DNA of 64,000 nucleotides from Apostichopus japonicus (Eukaryota; Echinodermata; Holothuroidea; Aspidochirotida; Stichopodidae), in NCBI RefSeq assembly GCF_037975245.1, contig NC_092582.1, positions 1,320,001-1,384,000 of the forward strand, written 5' to 3'. The notes beneath the pieces are model-generated. The model did no database searches, had not been told where the DNA came from, and saw only the letters and a list, made by a program, of their open reading frames with translations. Both the position numbers and the translations under genes were made by a program. Shown piece by piece: positions 1 to 13,125 of the stretch. The number at the start of each line of letters is the position of its first letter. Positions within the stretch are counted from its first letter, which is position 1.

Positions 1-125
1 GGTTAACAAACCACCCTCTCCCCACTGCCAATGAAATTACCTCTCCGCTTTTCAAGTTCAATTAGCAGTATTTGGAATCTGAGAAGTTTTTCAAAGCATA
101 TATTTATACTCTGATTTGCCAACAG

Positions 126-3100
126 TCACCAAGACAAAGCAGGAAATCACTGAATTGTTGACCACCATCTTGGAGGAACGTCAAGACCTCATTGAGAAAC
201 TGGAGAAGTTCCCACCACCAATGCTTCGTTTCATCGCAATGAAGAACCGTACAGATGTCATGCGTATGTGCGTTACATCCCCATGCGAGCTCAGGAAGTG
301 CCAGCGACTTGCCACCGAACTTACCTACAATGTTGTTCCACGCAAGGAACACTTTTGTCAAGTTGCCACTAGCACCAAACAGTGCTTGTTCTGGTAAGTA
401 CCATACCTGTCTAAAGCTGTTCATTCTTTCACTACGATGGGATATTAAAAAAAGAAATTATACAAGATTTAGTGAGTGGAGGTAGTCTGACAGAAATTGA
501 ATCATTAATGTAAGACAACTTATTTCAAATTGTTGATTTCTTTACAACTGTTCATAAAAATCATTCTTACATATGGATAATAAACATTGGTATTTTTATT
601 CAAGATTTATTGGATAAATGTTTTTCGGTCTTGTTTTAGGGTTGAACGCGGATGGGCCGATCTTGTTGTAGCTCGTGATCTTGACATCTATCATGCCAAG
701 ACCAAGTTTAATGTTACTGCCTTTGCACAGGAGACCTTGAAGAATGAAAATGTGAGTGATTAATAATTCTATCAAAGCTGTCACTTACAAATATTATTCA
801 TAAAAATTTGAATTCTTTTAAATTTATTTTACTTTTGGAAAAGAGCAAGGAATTTATAACTTTTCTCAACATATATGTGTTGTTTAAAAACCTTGTTGTT
901 TAGGTCAACTATGTCTGTTGTAAGCAGGTAAGCTTATTGGATAATCCTCTATAGCATTTTGATCCATTTCTTCTGTACTAAAGCTGGATGCTCCTCTTGA
1001 AATTCTTTAGACAGACTGATTTGAATAATTTCAGTGGATTTTTTTCTTCCTGTTTGATAGCTTGCCCTCATTGAGAAGGTGAGCCAGAACATCACCTTGG
1101 CTGTTACCATGAGACAATCGCACATTCATACTCTTAACCAACTTGAGGGCGCTCCAATCTGCAGTGCTGGCATCAACAATACTGCTTCCTTCATCAGCCC
1201 CGTCGCTACGCTCATCTCCAAGGGTATCATCCCAATCACTGGTAGTGTCTTGGAGAGTGCTGCTGACTTCTTTGGTGACATGTGTGTCCCAGGTAAGTGC
1301 ATGGCAAGCTTTCATCCAGTTCAAGTAGCTATTAAAATGTGCGCTCTGCGGGCATGATAAATGTTTAACTCCCATTATCATGTGTTTATGTTCTTTTCAC
1401 TATGTGCATAATAACAATTGATATGCCAGATAATTAACCTTTGACCCTAGAAGGGGATTTTTAATGCAGTAAACTGGTGCACTTATATCTCCTGTGTCTT
1501 CAATTATCAGGTGCTCTGAACAAAACCACCGTCAACACCAACGAAACTCTCCCAGAGAAGTTTTTGACCGGATGCAACCAGCGTGTAGATGAATTCACTG
1601 GTATTGTAGGCTCCCTCAGGTGTGTCAGCTCAGTCAATGGTGTGGCCTTCGTCGACCACAAGATCGTCAAAGAGATGATGGAAAACACAGAGTACAGTAA
1701 GTGTAAAGAATTGTTCGACCCATCTAAAGACATGAAGCCTGAAACATATAACATACTAGTGGGTACAAACTTCCATAGTTTCGTCCCATAACTGGCCTAT
1801 CAAATGGTTGTTTAGTCATCTTTAGAACATTATTATTTTTCAACACAAATGGGAATAATTAATTTACTGAGAGGTTTAATAGAGAGAAACATTTATTAGA
1901 GGAGGGGGCAGAGAGAACTAATGAAACTATCCCTAGACTGAGTAATGTGCAAGGTATAGGCTGCTAGCCTACCATACCCTATTAGTGCAAAATTTCATTT
2001 TGTTTGTTGCGGGTCAGAGTTTGCATCTGTGCAGGCTGAAATTAGACTGCAGGGCCGCTATTGACAACCCTTGACCTTACAATACTTTTGTTTTTAAGGT
2101 TGATCTAATTGTATAGTTTAAATTAGATACAAATCTTTGGCCCAGCTTAAGTTATCATTTTATTTCAAGTCCTTAGCTTACATTACCAGCTGACGGCAAC
2201 CACTGTGGGCAGGATGACGTGTCTTGAAACCCTTCTATAAATGAAATGTCTGTGTAGTCTTCTTCTTGTCTGATGAAATTGAAGCCTCTCTCGAAAGCAA
2301 GCTTTGCTTAGATAGTATAACTTTAGGGAAATCAATAACAATTGTTGTCTGTATCCTCAGTCCTTTAAGGGTTTTATTTCAATTGGGACAATTTTTTGAC
2401 TACCATTTTTATCATTTAGGTGTTCTGGATAAATCTTTAGAAATAAATACATTATAGCATTGTTAGCAATCTTCATGAGTGGTCAGCCTAGTATGACATC
2501 CTGGCATTATACTAGTTTATATTTAAGTAATTGGTGAAACTTTTAATAGGATTATTTTGAAGAATGAAGATAATTTTGAATGACGACTACTCTCACTTTC
2601 AACTTCAGATGATAACTTCAGACTGGTATGCGAAGGTGAGAACAAACCACTCTCCTCATGGGTTGAGAAGCCTTGCCAGATCGGATATACACCACGTCCA
2701 ATTCTGTTTGTGAACCCTGAACGCAACACCACATACATCCAAGAACTCACCACCATCATGACTAACGTTGTTAAGGTGAACAGCTTTCTCAATTTGATTT
2801 GCCAATTTTGGATGCCATAATTGCTAGTATTGCTTTCTTACCTCTGAAATGTGCTAGTTTAATATAACAACCAAAGCTGGTGAGGTGCTGGTAAGCTGTC
2901 CTTGAAGAGAGATATTTGAAGCAAGATTTGCTCTGTTACTGGTGCTACATGAATACAGTCAAGTTTGGCAGACTTTGTAATGCTCAGCTGGTTTTCTCAG
3001 GTTCTTGAATAGCATTATATTTTCCATACCTTTTGTCTTCAGAATGTAGAAGACACAGTTTTCTTTGATGTGAACAGTTTTCTTTGATGTGAAAAATCTG

Positions 3101-6100
3101 TTTTAAATATTTCCCTAAACTCACTGTTGCTCTTCTTCTTCTTCTGTTTAATAATTAGAAAAATACAGGCAAGGTTGGTTCACTGAACATCTTCAACAGC
3201 ACTGAGATTGTGTGTGGCAATGAGCCCAATAAGAACCTCATCTTCATGGATGAGAACAACGCCTTCACTGCCATCAACGAATCCATTGCCGAGCAGATGA
3301 TTGAGACCAAGAGCTACTTCAGGACTTACAACATTTGCGAGAGTTTGGTTCCCAAGCCAACTGTCAGATTCTGCGTCACCAAGCCAGTAGAGTACAACAA
3401 ATGTTTGACGATGAAGCATGTCTTCGAAAAACATGAGAAGGTGAGAGCTGTTATATGGCCTTCCCCTTGGTTGAGCTCATAGTGTAATTACATCTTCATT
3501 TTTGATGTCCTTATAATTTCTGTATTTGATTTATGGTTTAATTGTTCCAGCTAATGTAGATTTTTACCTTTACATTAGAAACAAGAATCGATAACATCAC
3601 TGTTAGTCTTTTGGGATCAACTTTGTTTGAGAAAGGAGTAAGGCCAATTTTAAACCCGCCTCCACCCAACCTGCATCTAGCCTCCTCATCTATACTCATA
3701 ACCATGTGATATATTTGTCTTTACCTGGCTATAGCTCAGCCACATTGCCTGGGGATGTGTACATGCCCCTACCTCAATGGAATGCATGCGCAATGTCTTA
3801 AACGGAACTGCTGAGATCTTCTCTGGCAACGTGGAAGAGATCTTCATTGGAGGTCGCGACTTCTTGCTCCAGCCAATCATGATGCAGGATCCAGTCATGC
3901 GTGAATCCATCAACGACTACGTCAACAAGGTCTTTGGAACCCACTCCGTCTCAGTCATGAAGAAGAGCAAACTCTGGAACAAATTTGGACAGGACACCAA
4001 ATTCCTTAACATCCGTAACTTAACTGTCTGTTCAGCTGGAATCAACAAGGTAATTTTTCTTTCTTAATATATGGGAGAAGAAAAGAATAGAGGGATGATG
4101 CATGATTGTTAACCAATTTTTTGAGTTTTAGAATTATTATCAACTGGGTAAATTATTAAACCAAGGCAACCAATCAAGTCATACATAAAAATGAAAGAAA
4201 ACGAAACATTTGTTAAAGGTAAATATTCTGCAGAGTTAACTTACCAGCTAGTTTTGTGTCAGAAATGTATGACAATTGTAGCTTCACGTGTGTCTAACTT
4301 CACAGCAGTATGTTAAGTATAGAATTCACCTATAGTTCACAGTAGTTTGTGAGACGAGAGTCTTCTCCAGTAGTGGATGACTGAATAACGAATATCTTCT
4401 ACTCTCTCTCTCAAGGTTGAGAGCTTCCATCTGCCAGTCGGACGAATGCTGTCTACCAACGTCATGCCACGCATCGGATCCGTTTTTGAATCAGTCAACA
4501 GATTCTTCAAGAGCGCTTGCATCCCAGGTTTGTTTGTGTTTCAGATTTAAAACAGCACAAAACTAGAAAGTTAGTAAAACAAACATATTGAATTATTGGA
4601 AGTATTATTATAGCAGCTATAAGTGTCTGAACACTTTCAATTCTTCATTACTCTTAGTAGTTTTGTTAGCAGTTTTGGTATATTCAGTGATTTCAATTTT
4701 GTATTATTTTTTGGTCGAAATTTTGCCAGCAAAAGACTATGAAACGCTTTTTTTTTTTTGGGGGGGGTAAAGCTGCTAACCTCACCCTCTCACATCGGGT
4801 AGCTAGCATACCTCTCTGGTCCTAGAATCGGTTTGTTGAATATGAATATATTAGCATTATATTAGAATAATAAGTGACACTACTCGTTGAATATTCATAA
4901 CAGGAGCCACCCCTGTCAGCTACAAACATGATCTTGATCTTGTTATTGGACATGAACTCAACTGGGGAATCCCTGGACTCAGCTTCTACAACTTCACTGG
5001 CTTTGACTGGTTCATCTGGAATGCACCACACACCTGGACTTTCTACAACTACAACCGTAAGACCCCAGGGTGAGTTGGTCTTGGCTTTTGGACAAGGACA
5101 GTGTCTTTTAGTGATGATTCATGCATTCAAAGCAAAATGGAAGCAAATTATTAGATAGCATATTTCATAGTTCATAATGGAAGCAAACTAGACTAAAAAT
5201 AACTTACTTGACAAGGAATATAATAAGTTTGAGTTGAGTTTATCAGTGGATGATTTAAAATGGTCATAGCATATTTCATAGTTCATAAATCAATTATCTG
5301 CAGAAGTCAAATTTGTTTGTTTGCTTAATGTAAGTTTTTGGAGAAGGATGACATGTAAAAACTAACTAACACTAAATGGCAGGCTGGAAAGTGTGGTTAT
5401 ATTAGGCAAGACATCCACATGTTTGATCTTGATATCTATTGGTTTGTATTATCAATGTGGTGTACATCCTAAACTAGACCATAAACTAGTTATTGCCTCT
5501 TGTCTTGTAGAACTCTTCAGAGATTCATGAAGAACCGTCTGCTTGTCCCACTCCTGGAAGGTAAACTCAGCCTCCCTGATGAGTTTGACCCTAACACCTT
5601 CGACTACAGCATCCTTGATGATGTCCTCAGCGTTGAAGGACTCGGTGACATTCTCAGTGACATTCCAGACAAGATCAGAGACAGACTGGTGGACATGAGA
5701 GTCTCCAACAAAGACAAGGTAATGATGTCCTCCTAAAGTTAAGACTAGTTAATGATGTCCTCCTAAAGTTAAGACAAGGTAATGATGTCCTCCTAAAGTT
5801 AAGACAAGGTAATGATGTCCTCCTAAAGTTAAGATAAGATTATGATGTCCTCCAAAAGTTTAGACAAGGTAATGATGTCCTCCTAAAGTTTAGACAAGGT
5901 AATGATGTCCTCCTTAAGTTAAGACAAGGCAAGGATGTCCTCCTAAAGTTAAGACAAGCTAATGATGTCCTCCTAAAGTTAAGATTGGGTAATAATGTCC
6001 TCCTAAAGTTAAGACAAGGTAATGATGTCCTCCTAAAGTTAAGACAAGGTAATGATGTCTGCCTAAAGTTAAGAAGTGTCAAATTTTGGAAATTAAATTG

Positions 6101-9100
6101 TGAAGTTAAGAACAATATAGGTACATGGACATTTTCCTACTCAGTGTGTGATATTTATGGTTCTGTTGTAAACGCTTTGCTATGCTTGTTTAAATTGTGA
6201 CATGTGACACCCTGGAGATGTCAAAGCGTTACTGTAAAGAGCAAATTCAGATGAAAATCAAAGCCAAATGAGATGGTAGCTCAGTCTGTATCCTGTAGTG
6301 CTGTACAAAGATACAAGTCAGCCAGTATCATACTTTCCATTCTTATACCATCGGATACAGAATTTGAAGATCTTTTCAAAAGTGTTGGATGATCTTGATT
6401 CCAACTGAGGCCTGTTCAATATGTCATCACTGATTGTCTTTTACTGTTTAGATGAGCACCTTCAAAGACCTCTACGAGGACCGCACTGGAACTGAATTCG
6501 TCAGACCCAAGGACAAACGTCTCAGCAAGCAGACCCTTCGCAGGTGAGAAGGTTGTGTTGAATATTCATGATATATGAAATGATTAATTAAGCTTATATT
6601 AATTGTCTAAGAATGTTCTCTGTTACAAAACTACTGCTGTGTGGAAATTAGTAACTTGACTTTAACACAACTTGAACTTGAGTTGAAACTACTATAATAT
6701 ATAAGTTTGATCATTGGGACAACATTGTATTGTATTGTATTTTATGGTATCGTCTGTTCTTTATGATAATATAATGTAGTGTAATAGATTATGATATTGT
6801 ATGGTACCCTTATATAGGTATAATATATGGTTGGATGACACGCTTGATTAATTTTCCCTGCTTCATTCCTCACAGCTACCTCCAGCAATCTTTCACCAAC
6901 ATGCAGGACGAGTGGGGTATCTTTGAGAATGTTAATAACCCAGTAATGACTCCCAACAAGCCAGTCAAGTCTATGACTGGTGGCAAGGTCACCAATGTCC
7001 GCCGATTCTTTGATGAGCATGTTAAGGAAACCGACCCTAACACCATCATTGGCAACCTCCTCATGGACTATGACAGGTATGCTGTCAACAAATTAGACCT
7101 AATACCCAGAAAAGTGGACCAAACTGTGGACATTTCACCTGCTAAAATTAGCTTAACACATATTAACTTATATATTCACCAAACTGTTGGGATTTCACTT
7201 GCCAAATTAGCTTAACACAAATTAACTTATATATTCACCAAACTTTGGGATTTCACTTGCTAAATTAGCTTAACACATTTAAAGTTACATATTTCATCAA
7301 AATAGATGATTTAAGTTTTGTTGAGAAATGAACTTCCTTTCATTCTTTAGTTTTTGTGGTTTGATTGCTTATTGGTATTATGATTCTTTATCCTTTAAAG
7401 TGGAATGACCAAGCTGTTTTTTGTCTTTGAATTATACAGCGAGTACACAGTACCACTCATCACCAAGATCTTTGCCAAGGTCCTGAACCAACGTTTTGAT
7501 ACACTCTTCGGATTGGCCGACAGCTTGAGCATCCTCCATGGTGTCCCAACTATGTCCAGTGTCCACGATGAGCAATATGAATGGATCAAGCACCCTGCTG
7601 TCCAGGTGAGGACAAAAATGTCTTAAACTCCTACCATCTCCATAACAAATGAAGCTACTGAAATCAAGTTAATTTACAAGCTAGGCCCTAACTGGCTTTA
7701 TGTTGAATGTTTTAGCCCAAAAAATGTCAAAATAAGCTTACCATTAGATATTTATGCATTAGCGACATAATTGAAATAAATAGTGTCCCATACATATATC
7801 TGAAAGCAGAGTATTAAAGTAAAGAAGCTTTGTCCAAAAGTTGGGAATAAGCTCCTTAAATTGCCAATTAACTCTTGCTCTCTGAGGTAGAAATACAAAA
7901 TTGTAACACTAGGAGGATCTGACAACAGTTACAGCTTTTTTTTCAGCTTAAAAATTGTCTGGTGGAATTTAAGTTGTCTGTTATGGTTGGAAGAAAGTAA
8001 TTTGTAAATTGCAAAGAAAACCAACCAAACATACTGTATGGTAAAAGGTTCGTTCAAAGTGTGTGGAAAATGAATTGCAACTGTTTTGTAGTAAGATTTT
8101 TCCTTTCCTTGTTTTTTTGTGGCTGCAGGCTTTCGTCAGGATCTACGCTCCACGTCTCGCCACCTACTACTCTGACCTCTACACCAACTCTGAGCTTAAC
8201 AGCATGGTCCACAGCCGCTACCACAACCCACTCTGGCTGACACCAACTTACCCAGAGTTCCTTGATACCATGAAGGTTAGAATTCAACTTGAAGGCAATG
8301 AATATTTGATAGAAAAAATTTAGTTTTAAAATCAATGAACTAATGAAATAATGTCTGTATTGATAACAGATTGATGTGTGTGATTTATCAAGACATTATT
8401 GGCTGATTGTCAAAAATGTGAAACAGTGGTGTCTTTGAGATTTCAAGCAAACTTTCTTGGAAATAGGCTGCTTCCTCAACCCCCCTTTTTGGAGAGGTGG
8501 GGTGGGGTGGGGAGGGGTGGAATGAGAAGGAAAGGTTGTGTGTATGTGTGTGCTTGTAATTTCATCCTGCTTCAAGTATAAGGTTTGATAAGAACATTTC
8601 ATTGTATGAGCTCATGCCAGTTCAATGAATCAGTTTTCCTTTTGATCTAACATCAGACACACATGACAGACCTCATCCACATTTGCCAGGGCTTTGGTGA
8701 GCACAAGGGTGAACTCTCAGACGAAGAGCCATTCTATGGCCTCGCTGGATCTATTGAGTGCATTGCTGATGGCAGTGAGGGCGACATCGCTTTTGTTGAA
8801 CTCGAAAGTTTAGTCAAAGAACTGCCCAAGATGGGCCAGAGCATTTTGGACTACGTTATTGTCACTCCACTTGGTCTCGTCAAGGAAGTCACCCCAGAAA
8901 TGATCACAAACATTACCTTCTTGAGGAACGTAACCTTCGGTGTCAAGGCCTTCCCCGCTCTCTTGACCTCTTTCAACAAGACAGGTCAGTAACAATTGTT
9001 CTTTGGCTATTAGTCAACAGCCTCTTTTGAATTATCTGGACATATCCTTACCTTTCTCAGACCACAAACACCGGAAAAGAAGCAGAAGTTTTACCCTTTG

Positions 9101-11578
9101 TTTGACCTTCTTGCTCCTGTAACATCTCTGTGTACAAGTTTGTTACCAGGGTAACCGATCTCAGCATCAGATCCTGTGACATATCTCTTCCTTACAGGCT
9201 TCCTTTTTTTCTTTCATCTTTATTAGCTCTGCCTTATTTTCTTCCTTTCTTTCTTTCTTGCAGGAAGCTGGAGATGGAATGTTACCAAGGCTCTCTTGGA
9301 TGCCCAGAAGATCTTCTCCGATGCACAGAACAACGAAGACCAGTACCACATATTTGGATCAGCCAGCATCTTTGCTCCTGAGACCGTCAAGCTGGCCCCC
9401 ATCCCCATCCAAGACCAGACCTATGCCACATACCTTGGACCCAACCTCACCCGCTCATTTGAGGCCATCATCAAGCCATCCACCTGTGAGTTCATGTTTC
9501 ATTTGTTTGTAGTAAATAATTCTTAACATGTTTTTCATGCCACTGCTTTCAACACTGTGAGACATGGATCCTATTTATATTAGAAGCAAGAATTAAAAAT
9601 CCTACTCTCCTGCTGTTGGATATAATGATATAAACTTGGTACAAATAATATGAAAAAAATTAAAGCTTTGGGTTCGTCAAGCTTCTTGAGGAAATGAATT
9701 CCCTTTTTCTTTAATAATAGTTGACTGGTGGAAGGAGAGACGTCACATCTGCACCGGAGAATCTTACACCAATGTCATTGAACAGAGGAACGGAACCTGC
9801 AAGGCCATCGTCAAGGACGTCACTTGCGGAGGAATGCCACGACCCAAGGTCATCAGTGTCGGAACCACCGAGAACAAGAAACCAGTCGTTGTCAGGATGT
9901 GCAGGTGAGGATACAATCTTATTCTGTTTAATTAGAGAAGCAAGGAGAATGAAGTAAAGGATGCCGGGACAAAATTGAAAATTAAAGCATATTAAGAACC
10001 TCTTAGGAGTGATTCAAATGGTTCAGAACTGGCATAGATGAGTCAACTATGGTAGGCAGTCTTAAATAGGTTAAAATTGAAGTATCGGACAGCTGCTTCT
10101 TGGTAAGATCTGAAAAGAAAACACAAAGCAACAAAGTTAAGTTTAATAACATAAAAATGGAAGTTATTTAGTTTACTCTGTTTTTCTTATGAATGTGGAA
10201 TTCTCTCCTCTACCTCATACCACTGAAAGTTTTGTCTTCATCTCCATGACCCTCCCCCCCACCTTACCCCCTTCTCCACGATATGTCTTTTTTTAAATGC
10301 ATGTGCAGTTGATATCCTGCTACAGTGTATGGGTAAGAGACAATTAGCGTGAAATGTTTTCTATGACTTTTGAGTCATAATTACGGTCATGGTAGATTCA
10401 ATGCATTCTTTTCATTTCAACATCTTCTTTGATATTATTTTGAGATCCTTCTTTTGCTCTTTCCAGCCGTCCAACCTCTTTCGTTCGTGAGATGGCAGAG
10501 TTTGTGTGTGACAACGGCCATGGCTATGTGTCCCCAGTCATGGTGCCAACCACTTGCTCATGCGTCCCATGTGAAGATATTGAATACATCCCAGACTGGA
10601 CCAACGATACCGTCTGGAACAGCACTACTTTGAACCATACCATCACTGAGCATTTTGAAACTCTCATGCCACTCTGGGGTAAGTGACCTGTTTCTGTACA
10701 TTATCAGTGTCCATCAGGAATTACATGGAAATATCTGTTCCTGTACATTATCAGTATCCGTCAGAAAAGTTTATAGTTTCCACCCTTTTGTGTTCCACAT
10801 AGGTTCACAAAGCAAACTTTTATCTTCAGAGCCAGAGAAAAATAATGATTTTTAAGGAATGGACTAGGGTTACTGAATATTAGAAATTAAAGGCAAAACA
10901 GCTCATTTACATAAATGAAGAATAATGATGACTTGTACCAAGCAGTCACAATTGGTAATGGTTCTATCAATTATGCTTGGGTGCTGAGATATACTGGTGA
11001 GATATCAGGAAAAAATGATATCTTTCAATTCAAGAAACTTACATATTGTTAAATAAATATTACAAGTTTGCTAAATAAACTTGCAAAAGGGAATGAATTA
11101 GGAAAACAAAACTAGATTGAAATAACCTCAACTTGAGATTTTAGAAATAATGTTATGTTGTTTTATACTTCAAACAGACCATTTTTCATTGTTGTTAATT
11201 TAATTCAATGTACATTCTATATCCGAAAACCAGATGTCGAAAAGTAAAGAATATAGAGGACAGAAGAATTGAGTTATTCTTCATAAAAATGGTTTGCTTT
11301 CTTCCATAATTGCAGGTAATAAGGCCTTCTGGATGAACCACACACTCAACAGCAACTTTATGATTGGTGTTCCCAAGAATGTCACCCATAAAGACACCAC
11401 CACCCTCCTTGGCGATGTGAACATCAAGCCCCTGGATACTTGTGAGGCTAACTGGTATGGTTTCGAATGGCACAAGGAATGGTTCCCCGAATCAAACCGT
11501 CCAGTCTGCTTGGGAACCGTCAACGGTCTGCGTCGTGTCCTCACCAGTGAACGTGTCCAGACTAAGATCATGCCATAA
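126..11578 (+). CDS. MYP: Major yolk protein copy 1 (transferrin-like), 5'-incomplete, 19 exons in window
   Basis: Secreted transferrin-superfamily yolk and coelomic-fluid protein of echinoderms, stored in gonad and egg. Exons by GT..AG junctions and frame: 126-393, 640-751, 1061-1292, 1511-1696, 2609-2775, 3159-3440, 3735-4049, 4416-4527, 4904-5069, 5511-5718, 6452-6543, 6876-7076, 7440-7605, 8129-8275, 8657-8984, 9264-9485, 9721-9904, 10467-10678, 11316-11578 (stop TAA). They join in one open frame of 1286 codons plus stop. Transferrin signatures: the RMCVTSPCELRKCQ lobe start, the ICSAGINN cysteine motif, and a second-lobe start in the exon ending 3440 (RFCVTKPVEYNKC). Exon lengths match the downstream copy almost one for one. 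The signal peptide and first exons lie outside the window; the first exon here begins in phase 1. Positions 1-125 are intron. Codon choice favours C at third positions, unlike the AT-rich introns. Function is inferred from family. Confidence 0.93.
904..927 (+). other. Candidate 24-nt microexon in MYP copy 1
   Basis: Inside the intron 752-1060 a pyrimidine-rich stretch ending TTGTTGTTTAG is followed after 24 nt by CAG|GTAAGC, a near-consensus donor. The 24 nt is a whole number of codons with no stop (VNYVCCKQ). It fits between a phase-0 donor and a phase-0 acceptor, so inclusion would add eight residues, two of them adjacent cysteines, without changing frame. I see no counterpart in the matching intron of MYP copy 2, so skipping it is the default model. 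Only transcript data can decide. Confidence 0.3.
5712..6075 (+). repeat. 30-bp minisatellite containing the exon's 5' splice site
   Basis: Twelve tandem copies of a 30-bp unit start exactly at the end of the MYP copy 1 exon 5511-5718. The unit reads GACAAG|GTAATGATGTCC followed by TCCTAAAGTTAA, so the last coding bases and the donor are part of the repeat. Six further copies keep an intact ACAAGGTAATG donor (GT at 5779, 5809, 5869, 5899, 6019 and 6049); others are mutated (GC, AT, CT). Reading on from the first donor meets TAA after five codons, so use of a later donor would truncate the protein. The long open frame on the other strand here is a repeat artefact. Confidence 0.93.
7115..7290 (+). 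repeat. 60-bp tandem repeat in MYP copy 1 intron
   Basis: Three imperfect copies of a unit of about 60 bp, with landmarks AAACTGTGGACATTTCACCT, TTAGCTTAACACA and ATATATTCACC, starting near 7121, 7181 and 7240. They lie just downstream of the donor of exon 6876-7076. No coding content. Confidence 0.8.
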
Positions 11579-12002
11579 TCCGCCTAAACTTATCTGAACA
11601 CTTTTTTTCTATTTTTTACAAAAATGGCAGGAAACGTGTTTACCTTTTCATTGCGATCCATGTTTTTTTTTCTCTCGATGTCCAAACTTGATTGCTTGAT
11701 GCAAGCTTAGCTTTTTCTGAGAAAATTTGGAAGGCTGACCTTCTTGTCATTTAACTCTGTAGTTAATTCAGCTGTTGCTGGGTTTTTTATTGTTTTTTTT
11801 TTCTCTCTCTATTTTTGCCAAACTAGTATTATTCGATTTGCAGTAATTTTGTGTCTTTTGAAAAACAGGTGCAAAGATGTACCTAATTCTTTTTTTCCCC
11901 CCTAACATCGTTATTTGTCATTTTTTTAGGACTGTTTTTTTTTTTCTTTTTTTTGTATAATTGAGTTTATAATGTATAGATGTGTGTGAACAATCTATAA
12001 AG

Positions 12003-12008
12003 AATAAA
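12003..12008 (+). terminator. Polyadenylation signal of MYP copy 1
   Basis: A canonical AATAAA lies 425 bp after the stop codon at 11578, at the end of a 3' UTR rich in T runs. Cleavage is expected about 15-25 nt downstream, near 12020-12035. The UTR (11579 to about 12025) shows no further conserved element that I recognise. Confidence 0.75.
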
Positions 12009-13058
12009 AATCTATGCAACTATAAACTCATTGCGTAGTCCATCAGTTTTGTTGTCTCTGTTCTTATATTTTATTTTTTAACAAGGAGTAAGTTCCAACA
12101 GATTTGGCTGCCTTATAAGAATATTAGACCGTGTTGAATTATTAGATAGCTGTACTGTTTGACATGTGACTTGATTGAGCATCAATTGATTGTGAATTGA
12201 ATAGAGTCTACCAGCTAGAGAGGACGTCCTCATTTCAATATTTAGGGGAACTCCTTTTTTTAAGGTTGCAGACTTGAAGAATTCTACTGCTGCTGTGAGA
12301 GCATTTTTTCATAAGGAAAAATGTTTAATTACCAAAATACGATCCTGCAATATATTTTGGAAGAGATTGGCTTTTGAAGAATGTTGGCAAATTAGTTTGA
12401 GAAGTTGGTAGTACTTCTCATGAATCCAAGCTGTGACAGTGTTCGCGTGCACGAAGGCACAGATTCCCCTTCCCAGCATTCAGTTTGGGTAAACTGGTTT
12501 AGAATGTTTTAGCTTCAGCCAGGGAAGAATTAGACCACTGCTACTTGTCAGTATTACTCTATTTAACCTTAACAATTAAAAGAAACATCCAACCTAATTT
12601 ATAGTCTTAATTTGCCTAGGAGTACACCATATCACATCTAAACATTTCTATTTCCTGGAGAGGACCTCCATACCCCCTACATGGTATGTGGCTACAAAGT
12701 TCCCATTGTCACAACCTCTCCTTGTTTCACCTCTGGCCCCTTTCATAAAGGTCCATTCCCCTACCTAAATCAGTCGGGGAAATTGAGAATAGACCCCCAC
12801 TCCCCTCCTCACCCCCACTCCTTTGAAATCCTGTGCATATTACTTTGTGAGTGGGAATTAAATAATCTTGAAGATATCAAATAGAATTAAACTATTTTAG
12901 AATGTATTGTAGATCCTCCTGCAAGCAGGAACTCGCGAAGAAGCAATCATTGGCATATCAAAGCCGCAAGCTGACCGAAATCAGTCTCTTAGATTCAACG
13001 TCCATGATTATGAATTGTCAACAACTCTGTAACTGGACGAAATAGAATAGTCTTCAAG

Positions 13059-13125
13059 TCTCTCGAACTGGGGACCTTATGATTGGAAGGTCCCGGCGTT
13101 AACCACTAAGCTAACACTCCTTACT
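13059..13125 (-). repeat. tRNA-derived SINE head
   Basis: Read on the minus strand this is a tRNA-like unit: an A-box-like GTTAGCTTAGTGGTTAACGC, an anticodon-arm-like stretch with CCTTCCAATCATAAGG pairing, and a B-box-like CCCCAGTTCGAGA. It continues without a proper acceptor stem into AT-rich sequence to about 12930, as a SINE body would. A functional tRNA is unlikely because the 3' acceptor half does not pair cleanly. The rest of 12.03-14.05 kb holds no gene that I can support, only low-complexity C- and G-runs. Confidence 0.5.

Noticed and set aside
104-424. Open frame antisense to the first MYP exon in the window, and similar antisense frames over other MYP exons
   Set aside because: These are shadows of strongly biased coding exons on the plus strand.
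3159-3180. Alternative acceptor AATACAG inside the start of the 3159-3440 exon
   Set aside because: Its use (exon from 3169) would put the exon out of phase with the upstream phase-0 junction, so the first AG (3157-3158) is preferred.
5840-6115. Long minus-strand frame of repeated ten-residue units
   Set aside because: It is the reverse reading of the 30-bp minisatellite, whose period is a multiple of three. It has no start context, no splice signals and no family signature.
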